DNA of 64,000 bases, taken from positions 564,465 to 628,464 of the forward strand of contig NZ_KB912877.1 of assembly GCF_000383855.1 (NCBI RefSeq). The letters are read 5' to 3'. This DNA comes from Methylobacter marinus A45. GTDB lineage: Bacteria; Pseudomonadota; Gammaproteobacteria; Methylococcales; Methylomonadaceae. Position 1 is the stretch's first letter, and each line of letters begins with the position of its first letter. Made by a program: the position numbers and the translations under genes. The notes below the pieces were generated by a model that worked only from the letters and a program-made list of their open reading frames with translations, searched no databases and was not told the DNA's origin. Positions 45,773-54,364 of the stretch are shown piece after piece.

Positions 45773-47035
45773 GTGAATATGTCAATCTTTCGAATCCGCT
45801 GCCTTACTGTATTAGCAATAGGTATGGCAGGTGTAACCAATCAATCATGGGCGGCAACTGTCAGTGCCGAAAGTTGCTCGCAAACCCATGTATCCAGTGC
45901 AATTTCATCGGCGACTGCCGGCGACACGGTGCAAGTACCCGCCGGTTCGTGCTCATGGTCCGGTTTGTCGATCAGCAAGGCAATCCATCTTAAAGGGGCT
46001 GGCGTTGGCCAGACAAAAATCACATTGACCGGCAACAATACAATTACCAAACAGGCCGCGGGGACTATCCGTGTTTCCGGATTCAGCTTTTCAAAAAGCG
46101 GCGGCGGCAATGGGAGCAAGGGCTGGACGATCGGCGGTTCATGGCAAAATACTGAACCCGTGGTCATCCAGGACAATGCCTTTACGATAAGCAACTCCGG
46201 TTTGTTCAGCCTGAATGTGGCCGGCGGGGTCATTATCGCCGGAAACTCATTTACCGGCGAGCAGGATGATTCTTTTATTCAGCCCAAAGACTCCCAGGAT
46301 TCCGGAAATTCGTGGGGCACGGCCGATACCATGGGGAGTAAGGATACGACAGGAAAGCGGAATCACTATATCGAAAACAATACTTTTTATGGCGGCGCAA
46401 ACCAAGGCATTGATTGCGATGATTCCACTCGCTGCGTTTATAGATACAACACCCTGACGTATTCATCGTTTAACAGCCACGGGTTGGCAACATCTTCTCA
46501 AGGCGTCAGGCATTTCGAGGTTTATAACAATACCTGGAAACATGACGGCGGCACCAGCCAGATCGCCAATCAGAACTGGGCTGTCTGGATTCGCGGCGGG
46601 ACCGGCGTTATTTTTAATAATCAGATAGCAAATCTTGCCGGGTCTTACTGGGGCAATAAAGCAGAGCTTCACTTCTCTATTCGCGGAGCGGAAGATGCCA
46701 GGCCGCAAGGCAGTTGCGAGAATGTAAAATATCCGGTTCCACGGCAGCTTGGCCAGAACTATGATGGAAGCAAGTATTTTACCGACCCTATTTATATATG
46801 GGGTAATACGGGAACGGTAGCAATTCAGGACGGATGGAGATGGGGAAACCCTTGCGGACACAACTGGGAGACCTATTTCAAGTGGGGACGCGATGCCGTC
46901 AATGGCTCGAGCAAGCCCGGCTACACTCCTTACACCTACCCTCATCCGTTGACCCAAACAACGGGCTCGACAACGGGGCCAACAACGGGACCGACGAACG
47001 AAATGCAACCTCCGTCCAATCTGCGCATCCAATAA
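45773..47035 (+). CDS. Secreted right-handed parallel beta-helix protein
   Basis: About 420 aa from GTG at 45773 (ATG at 45779 is equally possible; AGGAAA lies 6-7 nt before the GTG). Signal peptide ends near NQSWA. The body has repeated short strands and turns ending in Asn/Gly, as in parallel beta-helix proteins (pectate-lyase fold), with VIIAGNSF, NHYIENNTFYGG and FEVYNNTWKHDGG. Such folds bind or cleave acidic polysaccharides. A Thr/Gly/Pro repeat linker and a terminal PPSNLRIQ motif end the protein. Catalytic residues could not be assigned. Confidence 0.75.
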   Translation: MNMSIFRIRCLTVLAIGMAGVTNQSWAATVSAESCSQTHVSSAISSATAGDTVQVPAGSCSWSGLSISKAIHLKGAGVGQTKITLTGNNTITKQAAGTIRVSGFSFSKSGGGNGSKGWTIGGSWQNTEPVVIQDNAFTISNSGLFSLNVAGGVIIAGNSFTGEQDDSFIQPKDSQDSGNSWGTADTMGSKDTTGKRNHYIENNTFYGGANQGIDCDDSTRCVYRYNTLTYSSFNSHGLATSSQGVRHFEVYNNTWKHDGGTSQIANQNWAVWIRGGTGVIFNNQIANLAGSYWGNKAELHFSIRGAEDARPQGSCENVKYPVPRQLGQNYDGSKYFTDPIYIWGNTGTVAIQDGWRWGNPCGHNWETYFKWGRDAVNGSSKPGYTPYTYPHPLTQTTGSTTGPTTGPTNEMQPPSNLRIQ

Positions 47036-47039
47036 GCGT

Positions 47040-47202
47040 TTAGGAACGGGAATGAAATAAAACCCGCGATTGAGGCAGGATTTCTGTTCCTGTTCAAGGC
47101 GCGCAAACAGGCGCATAGCAAGCTATGTAACTGTTTGCGCAACGCTGAAGAGGGACAGAAAGACAAGTCAACTGCGGGAGTTATAAAATTCACGTTCCTT
47201 AG
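47040..47202. repeat. MITE-like element, family A, copy 2
   Basis: About 163 bp, about 90% identical to 30403-30566 and in the same orientation. Inverted ends and central hairpin are conserved. The inner stem here reads CATAGC/GCTATG where copy 1 has CATGGC/GCCATG, so both sides of one base pair changed together. It begins 5 nt after the stop of the beta-helix gene. Confidence 0.75.
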
Positions 47203-47437
47203 GATTTGGCCGTCAATCAGTTCCTGTTTAAACACAGGTTGTGCCGCCTGGAGCGCCTGCTCCTGGCCGGCACAACCTATGCCAGGCCCTCATTTCAGGA
47301 AGCCGCTCTAGCCAGATCCTTATAAATTCCAGCCTTTAGGAGCCAGGAAAGCCGGCGGCTTCCCTGGCCCGGATTTCTGTACCTGCCGGGCTTAGCCGAT
47401 TCAGCGCGTTACGCCCTGAATTGGAGGGATCGACAAA

Positions 47438-48916
47438 ATGACCGCATCCAAAACCTTACTGGCATTCATACTGTTAACCTATGATCCAGCCGCCAATGCC
47501 GCTGTTTACTATATTGATCAGACAGGCGGAAACGACGGCAATAGCGGCACCAGCCCAAGCAGTCCCTGGAAGCATTCTCCGGGAATGGCGGCATACACCG
47601 GATCAGGCCAGTTAAAAGCGGGCGATACTGTCTACTTTGACAGGGACGACAACTGGACGGTTACCGGCAGTCCCCAGGGACTTTTTCTGGCAGGCGGCGT
47701 CAGTTATATCGGCGACCAATGGGAAGCCGATTCCGGGACGACCGGATACAGGGCAAAAATAACGGCGGGCCATGATTTCAACGATAATGGCGTTATCAGA
47801 TTTAGAGATCATCCCACTATTCAGACTCTCTTCAAGGGATTTGAAGTGGATGTGAATAACATGTCCGCGAATGGTATCGACATCAATCATGGTTTTTGGA
47901 GCTTGATGAACGGAGCAACAAAGAAGGTTGAAAACGTCGAAGTCCATCATGTTTTCACTGAGCAGTCGAAAGGAGAATATAAATATGGCATCGCGATGAG
48001 TAATTTCGGCGGCAGCGGCGGCATTCTCGAGAATGTCGAAATCATCAATTGCTCGGTTCATGACATCGGCAGAGACGCCATCGTCCTATATCCTAACGAC
48101 GATCCGAATTCAAGAATAGGAAACATTACCGTCCGGGGATGTAACGTATATAACACCGGACTAGACCGGGATTATGCCGCGGGAAATGGAGGCCATGGAT
48201 TCGTCATCAAGGGCTGGGTCTATAACTCGACGATAGAGAACAACTATGTCCACAATGTGAACTCGTCGGCCATATTTGTCAGCGGACCTGAAAATAATGG
48301 CAAACAGCGTGGCGCTGATAATGTTACCGTCAAAAACAATATTCTTACGACCCCGTCCAATAACGGCATTGTCCGACTCTACAAAAATGGCGCCAAGCAG
48401 CTGAAATTTCATGGCAATATCCTATACGACAACAACACCAGCGGCGCCTTCAATTTAAGCGAAAATGCCGGAACCCTCGACCTCCTCGTCTACAACAACA
48501 CGTTCGTCAATACCTTCATCGATCTGGGCAGACATTCGTCAACAGTGAACACCTTCGAGTTCAGGAATAACATTGTGCAATATGCCGGCAACCCGCTACG
48601 GAATGCTAGCGCCATACAGAGCCGGTCGAACAACTTACTGGTCAGCGCCGACCCCGGCTTTAAGGATACGAGCAAAAAACCCACCGGCTTCATCGGCGAT
48701 TACGGGACAGATCTTCGCCCCAACACCGATGGCTTGTCATTGAATGCCGGAAGCAGCGCGATAGACGGAGGAACAGCCCTTGCCGGCGCCTTCGCTGACA
48801 GCATCAATAGCATTCCACGCCCGCAAGGGGCGGCCTGGGATATAGGGGCTTATGAATACGGTTCCGCCGGGGCAATGCCGATGGCTCCGCCACCGAATCT
48901 TCGAATTATTCCCTAA
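47438..48916 (+). CDS. Secreted right-handed parallel beta-helix protein
   Basis: 492 aa. Signal peptide ends near ANA (about residue 22); RBS GGAGGG is 9 nt upstream. The N-terminal YYIDQTGGNDGNSGTSPSSPWK is the start typical of exported right-handed beta-helix proteins. Repeats of NxxVxxN strands follow (EIINCSVHDIGRDAIVL, TVRGCNVYNTG, STIENNYVHNVNSSAIFV). The C-terminal domain has INSIPRPQGAAWDIGAYEYG, characteristic of DUF-type beta-helix proteins, and ends PPPNLRIIP. Likely polysaccharide-binding or -modifying; activity unproven. It is paralogous in style, not in close sequence, to the previous gene. Confidence 0.78.
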   Translation: MTASKTLLAFILLTYDPAANAAVYYIDQTGGNDGNSGTSPSSPWKHSPGMAAYTGSGQLKAGDTVYFDRDDNWTVTGSPQGLFLAGGVSYIGDQWEADSGTTGYRAKITAGHDFNDNGVIRFRDHPTIQTLFKGFEVDVNNMSANGIDINHGFWSLMNGATKKVENVEVHHVFTEQSKGEYKYGIAMSNFGGSGGILENVEIINCSVHDIGRDAIVLYPNDDPNSRIGNITVRGCNVYNTGLDRDYAAGNGGHGFVIKGWVYNSTIENNYVHNVNSSAIFVSGPENNGKQRGADNVTVKNNILTTPSNNGIVRLYKNGAKQLKFHGNILYDNNTSGAFNLSENAGTLDLLVYNNTFVNTFIDLGRHSSTVNTFEFRNNIVQYAGNPLRNASAIQSRSNNLLVSADPGFKDTSKKPTGFIGDYGTDLRPNTDGLSLNAGSSAIDGGTALAGAFADSINSIPRPQGAAWDIGAYEYGSAGAMPMAPPPNLRIIP

Positions 48917-49050
48917 CCGATTTAATGTCATCCAGCCAATAGGCACCCATCAGAGACAGCGGGTAGGCTGGGTTGGAGCTTTGCGGAAACCCGGCACAAG
49001 AGGCTAACCTCCCCGCTTGCCAGACAAATCAAATAGCCTACCGCTCTTTG

Positions 49051-50430
49051 TCACGACGTTTTTTTATAGCGGAATTGACTGTAGCGGAATCGTCTCTGAT
49101 GCTGAACGACTTGCTCGGTACGCGTTTGCAGCGGCCTTGGGTACTCAATGGCGATTATATGGAAAACCGTCCAGACAATGGAAACGCCTTTAAAAGTGGC
49201 TTCGGTATAGTTATAGAAAATAATGGCAAACAAAAAGGCGAGCCGCAGGCGGGCAAAGTCGAAATCACTCAACAGATCGATACGGATCTTGCGGAAAGTC
49301 GATATGAGCAGTCCGACCAATAGAAACACCCCGATGATTCCCGTGTTCAGGTACGTTTCAATATAGCCGTTATGCGCCTGATTTGGCTGCCACCACCATT
49401 TCGCCCAGAGAATATCGAGTCGCTCACCCAACCAGAAGCTTTCAAACCCCTCGCCGAACAGGGGATGACTAGCCAGGGCCAGGCAATCCTCCCAAACCTC
49501 GGTCCGGTCGGTCAACGTCGGATTCTTCCCTAGCAACTTCACGACAGTATCATACACATCGAAGGTAAACTCAGCCCAGACAGCCACGAGGCCCGCGACA
49601 ACCACATAGGTTCCAATAAATCGCTTGTTGATGATCGGCATGCCTATCATACTGATCGTGGCCGCCCCGATCAGGAGGGTGACGAGAGAAGTTGAACTTT
49701 GGGCCATGTGCAACAGCCATCCGATTATGCAGAGAAACCCGGTGCTGAGAAGGAGTTCCTCTCGCCTGATACGGGAATCCTCAATGCGTCGCGCCGTTAA
49801 CAAATTCCACAAGAAGAACAAGCCAAATAACATGCACCCTAAGCCGAGTTCGCTCTTGGTAAGCATGGCCCCGTTGTTGGTGGCCCCGCCCACCCAGGCG
49901 TCAAAGCCTCTGCCGTACTGAGGGTAATATTTGATGAGCAGAACCGAGAGCGGCATGATGATATAAGCGCATCGCTTCATAACCGTCCTGAAAGCATTAA
50001 CAGGATCGGGATCGGAGAGAATGATCAAGGCCATCACCGGATGGCCGAGGATTTTGATATAGCGCTTGAAGGCGACAAACGGAAAATCAGACCATGCGAT
50101 GGCAAGAAAACTATAAATAAAAAATGCCGCCAACCAGGGATTGTTTCGCAGGATATCGCCGACGACCACACGCCGGAGAGCGAGGATGCGAATGCCCGCC
50201 ATGATCAGTATTGAAAAATAGAGCGCATCGACAGGACTTCCTTCGGCCATGCTGACGCTTTGCCCTGACCCGAGGTTGATCCACTGAGAGACGAACCGCG
50301 TTGTCGTAATCGTCATCCATGACACCGGCAGCCACAATGCCGCACTGACTTCGCCCTGCCTGTGAAAATCCCGGCGAAAGAGAACGAAAATGAATGAGAC
50401 TGTCAATAAAGTGGCTAAGGATGGCGGCAT
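49051..50430 (-). CDS. O-antigen ligase/Wzy-like polysaccharide polymerase
   Basis: 459 aa, about ten to twelve hydrophobic helices with a large periplasmic-type loop (about 330-400, AEFTFDVYDTVVKLLGKNPTLTDRTEVW, and a GEGFESFWLG segment). The pattern TDRTEVWEDC...PLFGEGF...HNGYIETYLNTGIIG is the WaaL/Wzy (O-antigen_lig) domain signature. It would polymerise lipid-linked repeat units or ligate glycan. It is the last gene of the leftward exopolysaccharide series. Confidence 0.85.
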   Translation of the reverse strand: MPPSLATLLTVSFIFVLFRRDFHRQGEVSAALWLPVSWMTITTTRFVSQWINLGSGQSVSMAEGSPVDALYFSILIMAGIRILALRRVVVGDILRNNPWLAAFFIYSFLAIAWSDFPFVAFKRYIKILGHPVMALIILSDPDPVNAFRTVMKRCAYIIMPLSVLLIKYYPQYGRGFDAWVGGATNNGAMLTKSELGLGCMLFGLFFLWNLLTARRIEDSRIRREELLLSTGFLCIIGWLLHMAQSSTSLVTLLIGAATISMIGMPIINKRFIGTYVVVAGLVAVWAEFTFDVYDTVVKLLGKNPTLTDRTEVWEDCLALASHPLFGEGFESFWLGERLDILWAKWWWQPNQAHNGYIETYLNTGIIGVFLLVGLLISTFRKIRIDLLSDFDFARLRLAFLFAIIFYNYTEATFKGVSIVWTVFHIIAIEYPRPLQTRTEQVVQHQRRFRYSQFRYKKTS

Positions 50431-50494
50431 AATCTATGAATATGAAGTTCAATAATCCCAATGCAAAGGCGTCCGGTTTTTTCAATTGCCCCTG

Positions 50495-52318
50495 TCAGCG
50501 GCTGTTCCGGAAGGCTCCGAAGAACCCCGAATCAGAAGGCGCTCGGTCGCTTCCAGCGTCAGTATGGCATGAATCTCCCTGATGTAGTTTTTTCGCCCCG
50601 CCGCTATGGTCCGCGGCAATCGATGCCAGGAATTGAGCATTCCAATAGGGCGACTGCCGCGTCTGTGCAGCGTTTAACACCTCACCGATATAGGCGGCCA
50701 ACTCTCGCCTGAACCAGCTTCTGTAAGGCAGAAACTTATGCAGCCCGAGCAGCCCGAATTTCGAAAGAGCCCCAATGAGCGGGTCCAATGGTGAGAGAGT
50801 ATGCGGCAGCCCTTCCTTGTGCAGATAATCGAGTTTGAAGGTAAATTCGGAAAAAAGCCGCCTTGCCATGAAAGAAGGACCGCGGCCGCCCCATATTACC
50901 CCCCGATCAGTGGGGATTCCGCCAAGCGCCGGGTTGTTCTCATGCACGAAGCGCAAGGCGGACCGGGGAGACAGGCGGGCGCTTGCCGGCGCTCGAAACG
51001 CGAGCGCGACGACTTCGTTATCAAGATAAGGAGTGCGAAAAGTCATTTGAGACCTGCCGGCGGCAAGCGTGCCGAACAGGTTCCAGGGGATTTCCTGAAA
51101 AGCCGCAAAGGCGACCGGATGCGCTTTTTGCTTATCAAACACGCGCTGCACGGATGACTCAATGAGTCGGTTAAAGTCCGCATCGATCAGTGCCGCCGGA
51201 AAATTGGCCGGTTTGAACGTCGACATGCTTCTGAGAATTTCGCTGCCGAAATTTCCGGTCAGGCGAATCGGAGACAGCGCCCGGCCCTGTTCATTGAAGT
51301 AGATTTCGTGAGCCGTCAAAGCGCCGGCACAGCCGTCCGTCACGAACACCGTCCGGTCGACATGGCGCCCGAAGTCGGTTAAAAAATCCGTGCCGATGCG
51401 CAGAACGCGGTGTTCGAGACCGCAAACCTGAGCCACGCGGGCCGCCAGCCGAACATCCAGCGTGTCTTCCGTTAAGCCTGAAAACGTGTAACAGGTCGGC
51501 TTGAACGCATTCCCGTGGATGCCGGCCATGATCATTCGGGTATCCAGCCCGCCGGTGAGCGATATGCCGGTCAGGGAATCCGAGGACACGTATTGAGGCA
51601 GTATCCGGGCGAAGGTCTCCAAAAACGCCCGTTCGAAAGCCTCCTCAGTTAAAGCCGCTTGCGATTCCCATTGTTCGGGGCGGAAATATTGCTCTTTACG
51701 ATTGCCGGTATGTTTGCCAAAAGTCCAAACGGAACCGCCGGGCAGAAAGCGCAGATCGCTAAACAACGTTCGTCCGGCGAGGGTGCAGCCAAACGTCAGG
51801 AACTGTGCCACCCCTTCATCGTCGAAGGCCCGCAGCGCAGGCACAACCCGCAGCAGCGCCTTCGCCTCGCTGGCGAAAAAAACCGTGCCGTCACCGTCTT
51901 CATAAACGTATATCCGTTCGATGCCGTAACGATCATTGAAAAGCAAGGCACGCTTCTGTTGACGGTCTATCAGCAAACCGCTGAAAAGCCCGTTGAGCTG
52001 CTCGACAAAGCGCTCACCCTCGGCCTCATACCGGCGCGGCAACCGATCCACATCGGCCCCGGCCCGCGTGTCCGGAGAGGGAAAGAAGCACTCGCCGGAA
52101 AACAGCAGGGTTACAGCGTCGCGATCACCGTGCGCGGACTGACGGGCAGCGAAGGAACCGTCATGCGCCACCCAGCCGCCATAGACGCCGATTTCCGGCG
52201 CGAAGCAGGTCCCCGATGCGTAAAACGGCTCATATTTCATGCTTTTGATCATCGCGTCCACAAGGCGCTGACACTCCTCGGCGGGTCGACGACTGACTAT
52301 TCCGGCTATTCCAGGCAT
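50495..52318 (-). CDS. Asparagine synthase-related protein lacking the glutaminase cysteine
   Basis: 607 aa. N-terminal amidotransferase-like domain starts MPGIAGI: the catalytic Cys2 of class II glutaminases is replaced by Pro. RBS GGGGAATACA precedes this Met, so the start is secure. The C-terminal synthetase domain keeps a PP-loop, SLTGGLDTRM, instead of SGGLDS. Without Cys2 it cannot use glutamine but could use ammonia or have been recruited for another ATP-dependent modification. Homologues of this type are common in exopolysaccharide loci. 64 bp upstream of the ligase gene; function in glycan amidation is inferred. Confidence 0.85.
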   Translation of the reverse strand: MPGIAGIVSRRPAEECQRLVDAMIKSMKYEPFYASGTCFAPEIGVYGGWVAHDGSFAARQSAHGDRDAVTLLFSGECFFPSPDTRAGADVDRLPRRYEAEGERFVEQLNGLFSGLLIDRQQKRALLFNDRYGIERIYVYEDGDGTVFFASEAKALLRVVPALRAFDDEGVAQFLTFGCTLAGRTLFSDLRFLPGGSVWTFGKHTGNRKEQYFRPEQWESQAALTEEAFERAFLETFARILPQYVSSDSLTGISLTGGLDTRMIMAGIHGNAFKPTCYTFSGLTEDTLDVRLAARVAQVCGLEHRVLRIGTDFLTDFGRHVDRTVFVTDGCAGALTAHEIYFNEQGRALSPIRLTGNFGSEILRSMSTFKPANFPAALIDADFNRLIESSVQRVFDKQKAHPVAFAAFQEIPWNLFGTLAAGRSQMTFRTPYLDNEVVALAFRAPASARLSPRSALRFVHENNPALGGIPTDRGVIWGGRGPSFMARRLFSEFTFKLDYLHKEGLPHTLSPLDPLIGALSKFGLLGLHKFLPYRSWFRRELAAYIGEVLNAAQTRQSPYWNAQFLASIAADHSGGAKKLHQGDSCHTDAGSDRAPSDSGFFGAFRNSR

Positions 52319-52398
52319 TGTATTCCCCGTGCTTGTTTAATTAAAAAACCAAAGGTTGGGTCCGCGAAGCCGGCCGGATACAAAATCGCGCAGCCTGC

Positions 52399-53352
52399 TC
52401 ATTTCTGGCGCAATCCGTTCCATATTCCTCTGAGCTGCTTGAGCGGTTTTTTGACGGATTGCGGCAACATCGCCCGCCATCCGCGATGCGCGCCGCACTT
52501 CAACACGAACTCACCCTTCCAGGTCAACGGAATGTAGTAGCGAGGCATGCTCACTTTTTGAAAACCGCAGCGCCGCTTGAATTCGGCGAGCGAATCATCA
52601 CTCCAGAAAACATAGATCAAATAATCCAGCTTTCGCGCCGCGCATACTTCCACGGCTTTGGCAATCAGAGCGTTATTGGGTGATTTGTCGCGATGCTTGA
52701 GGCTGGAGATGATTTGCCCCGTGAGGCCGAACCGGCCGGCATCGCCCAGCATCATGAACCCGATCATTTCACCTTGATAATAGGCGCCGATCATGTGTTC
52801 CCGGAACAGGTAGCGGGAAAACTGGCGCTTGACCGTTTCGAAGTCCTTGCCGTAATGCCAGAATTTCCGGCCTTGACGGATCGGCGCTTCGTTAAAGATA
52901 GCGGTCATGCCATGCACGAAGTCGTCGTCATACACTGTTTCCCTGACCACCACGCCATCCTTTTCGGCTTTTCTGATCTGACTGCGCACTCGCGACTTGA
53001 TTTGATGGCTCCACCAGTGGTCATAAGTCGTAATCGGGATCACGGCCAAATCTTCCGATTCCTGATAATAGGCGTACCTGGGCTCGACATCCGGCATCCG
53101 TTGCCAAAAAGTGAAAAGATCGGGTTTGAAGCCGGGATTTTCCTGTAACGCCCTGGCCACTGCTTGCGGCTCGTCAATATCCTCATACCACTCATCCTCG
53201 AGACGGACGACAGTGAGCAGGCCTCGCTCGATCGAAAACGTCTGCTTGCCGATTTTAATGTGCTCAGTCTGAGCGGGTCTGCCGTTTATCAGCGTCTCTT
53301 TGGTGAAAATCCGGCTTGCGGACGGCAGGGATGCGGCCATGTTTTTTGACAT
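52399..53352 (-). CDS. FemAB/GNAT-like acyltransferase
   Basis: 317 aa. RBS GGAGGATTGA precedes the ATG. The C-terminal half (about 150-270) resembles a GNAT fold with an RSQIRKAEKDGVVVRE segment like that of FemAB-type enzymes, a GAYYQGEMIGFMMLG strand and SPNNALIAKAVEVCAARKLDYLIYVFW. FemAB-like proteins often accompany exosortase-linked polysaccharide loci, where they may attach amino acids or acyl groups to sugars. No substrate can be named. Confidence 0.65.
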   Translation of the reverse strand: MSKNMAASLPSASRIFTKETLINGRPAQTEHIKIGKQTFSIERGLLTVVRLEDEWYEDIDEPQAVARALQENPGFKPDLFTFWQRMPDVEPRYAYYQESEDLAVIPITTYDHWWSHQIKSRVRSQIRKAEKDGVVVRETVYDDDFVHGMTAIFNEAPIRQGRKFWHYGKDFETVKRQFSRYLFREHMIGAYYQGEMIGFMMLGDAGRFGLTGQIISSLKHRDKSPNNALIAKAVEVCAARKLDYLIYVFWSDDSLAEFKRRCGFQKVSMPRYYIPLTWKGEFVLKCGAHRGWRAMLPQSVKKPLKQLRGIWNGLRQK

Positions 53353-53401
53353 TCAATCCTCCTGTTAAACCGTGAAAAACGCAGCCCTGGCTGCGCACCG
53401 A

Positions 53402-54289
53402 TCACCTGCCGCGCAGGTTCAAGGGCGCCGAGAGAAGCTGCCGAAGTCTGCCGAGCTGCTCTTGTCGATGGAATTTCATGAGTTCCTCGGAAACCGGTCT
53501 TTCAAAGCGGGTCAGCCAACACCAGAAATAGCCGCACAGCAACGCCATGCCGCCGACCAGGTAGGGTTTCTTAAGAGTTTGAAAAGCCCCCCGAAAGAGT
53601 TCCCAAAGCGGATGACCGCCGAGGAAATAATCTTTTTTCCCGTAATTAAAGCGGGACATAAGCTCGTTGCTGCCGGCTGTTCCCATTTTTCGATGGTGAT
53701 GGAAGACCCGGTCCGCGAAGGAGTAAGTCATCCACCCCTTCATGCGCGCCGTCGTTACCGCCACCCAATCGATACCGCCGCCTTTTATCGGCACGTAGCC
53801 GCCGATATCCTCGAAACAGGCCCTGCGGAAAAGCTGACACTGCCCGTTGACATGATGAACATTGATATAGCTGTCCGCATAGGAATGAAAACCGCCTTCG
53901 ATGTAATGGGTTCCGGCGACGCCCAGGTTGGGCATCTCCTCAAACTTCCCCAGGAGATAGGCGAAGAAGTCATTGTCGAAGGAAATGTCCGCATCAATGT
54001 TGCCGATGACATCGAATGACAGGTCTTTGACCCGTTCATAGCCGGCATTGAACGCCTGCACTTTGGCGGCGAAGTTGCGCTCCTTCCGCTCCGGAAGCCT
54101 GACCAGTTCCAGCCATTTTCTGCCGTCCAGGTATTTTTTGACGATCTCATCCGTAGCGTCCGTGGAACCGTCGCTCACGATCACCCAGCGCTTGGGCGGC
54201 ACCGTCTGCTGAATGACGGATTGGATTGTCTTTTCGATAAAAGCGGCTTCGTTGTGGGCCGGTGTAATCAATACATATTCAATCGTCAT
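53402..54289 (-). CDS. Family 2 glycosyltransferase
   Basis: 295 aa. GT-A fold with ITPAHNEAAFIEKTIQSVIQQT (6-27), VSDGSTDATDEI, and the DXD-like IGNIDADISFDNDFF (Mg/UDP-binding). A C-terminal hydrophobic segment (PYLVGGMALLCGYFWCWL) suggests membrane association. It transfers a sugar from a nucleotide-activated donor to the growing repeat unit; the donor is unknown. Confidence 0.88.
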   Translation of the reverse strand: MTIEYVLITPAHNEAAFIEKTIQSVIQQTVPPKRWVIVSDGSTDATDEIVKKYLDGRKWLELVRLPERKERNFAAKVQAFNAGYERVKDLSFDVIGNIDADISFDNDFFAYLLGKFEEMPNLGVAGTHYIEGGFHSYADSYINVHHVNGQCQLFRRACFEDIGGYVPIKGGGIDWVAVTTARMKGWMTYSFADRVFHHHRKMGTAGSNELMSRFNYGKKDYFLGGHPLWELFRGAFQTLKKPYLVGGMALLCGYFWCWLTRFERPVSEELMKFHRQEQLGRLRQLLSAPLNLRGR

Positions 54290-54364
54290 AAATGTTGCCT
54301 CCTGTTCCAGTATCGTCGGCTTTGCCGCACGGCCCTTTATGCCGCGAACATGACAGTCCGCCGT

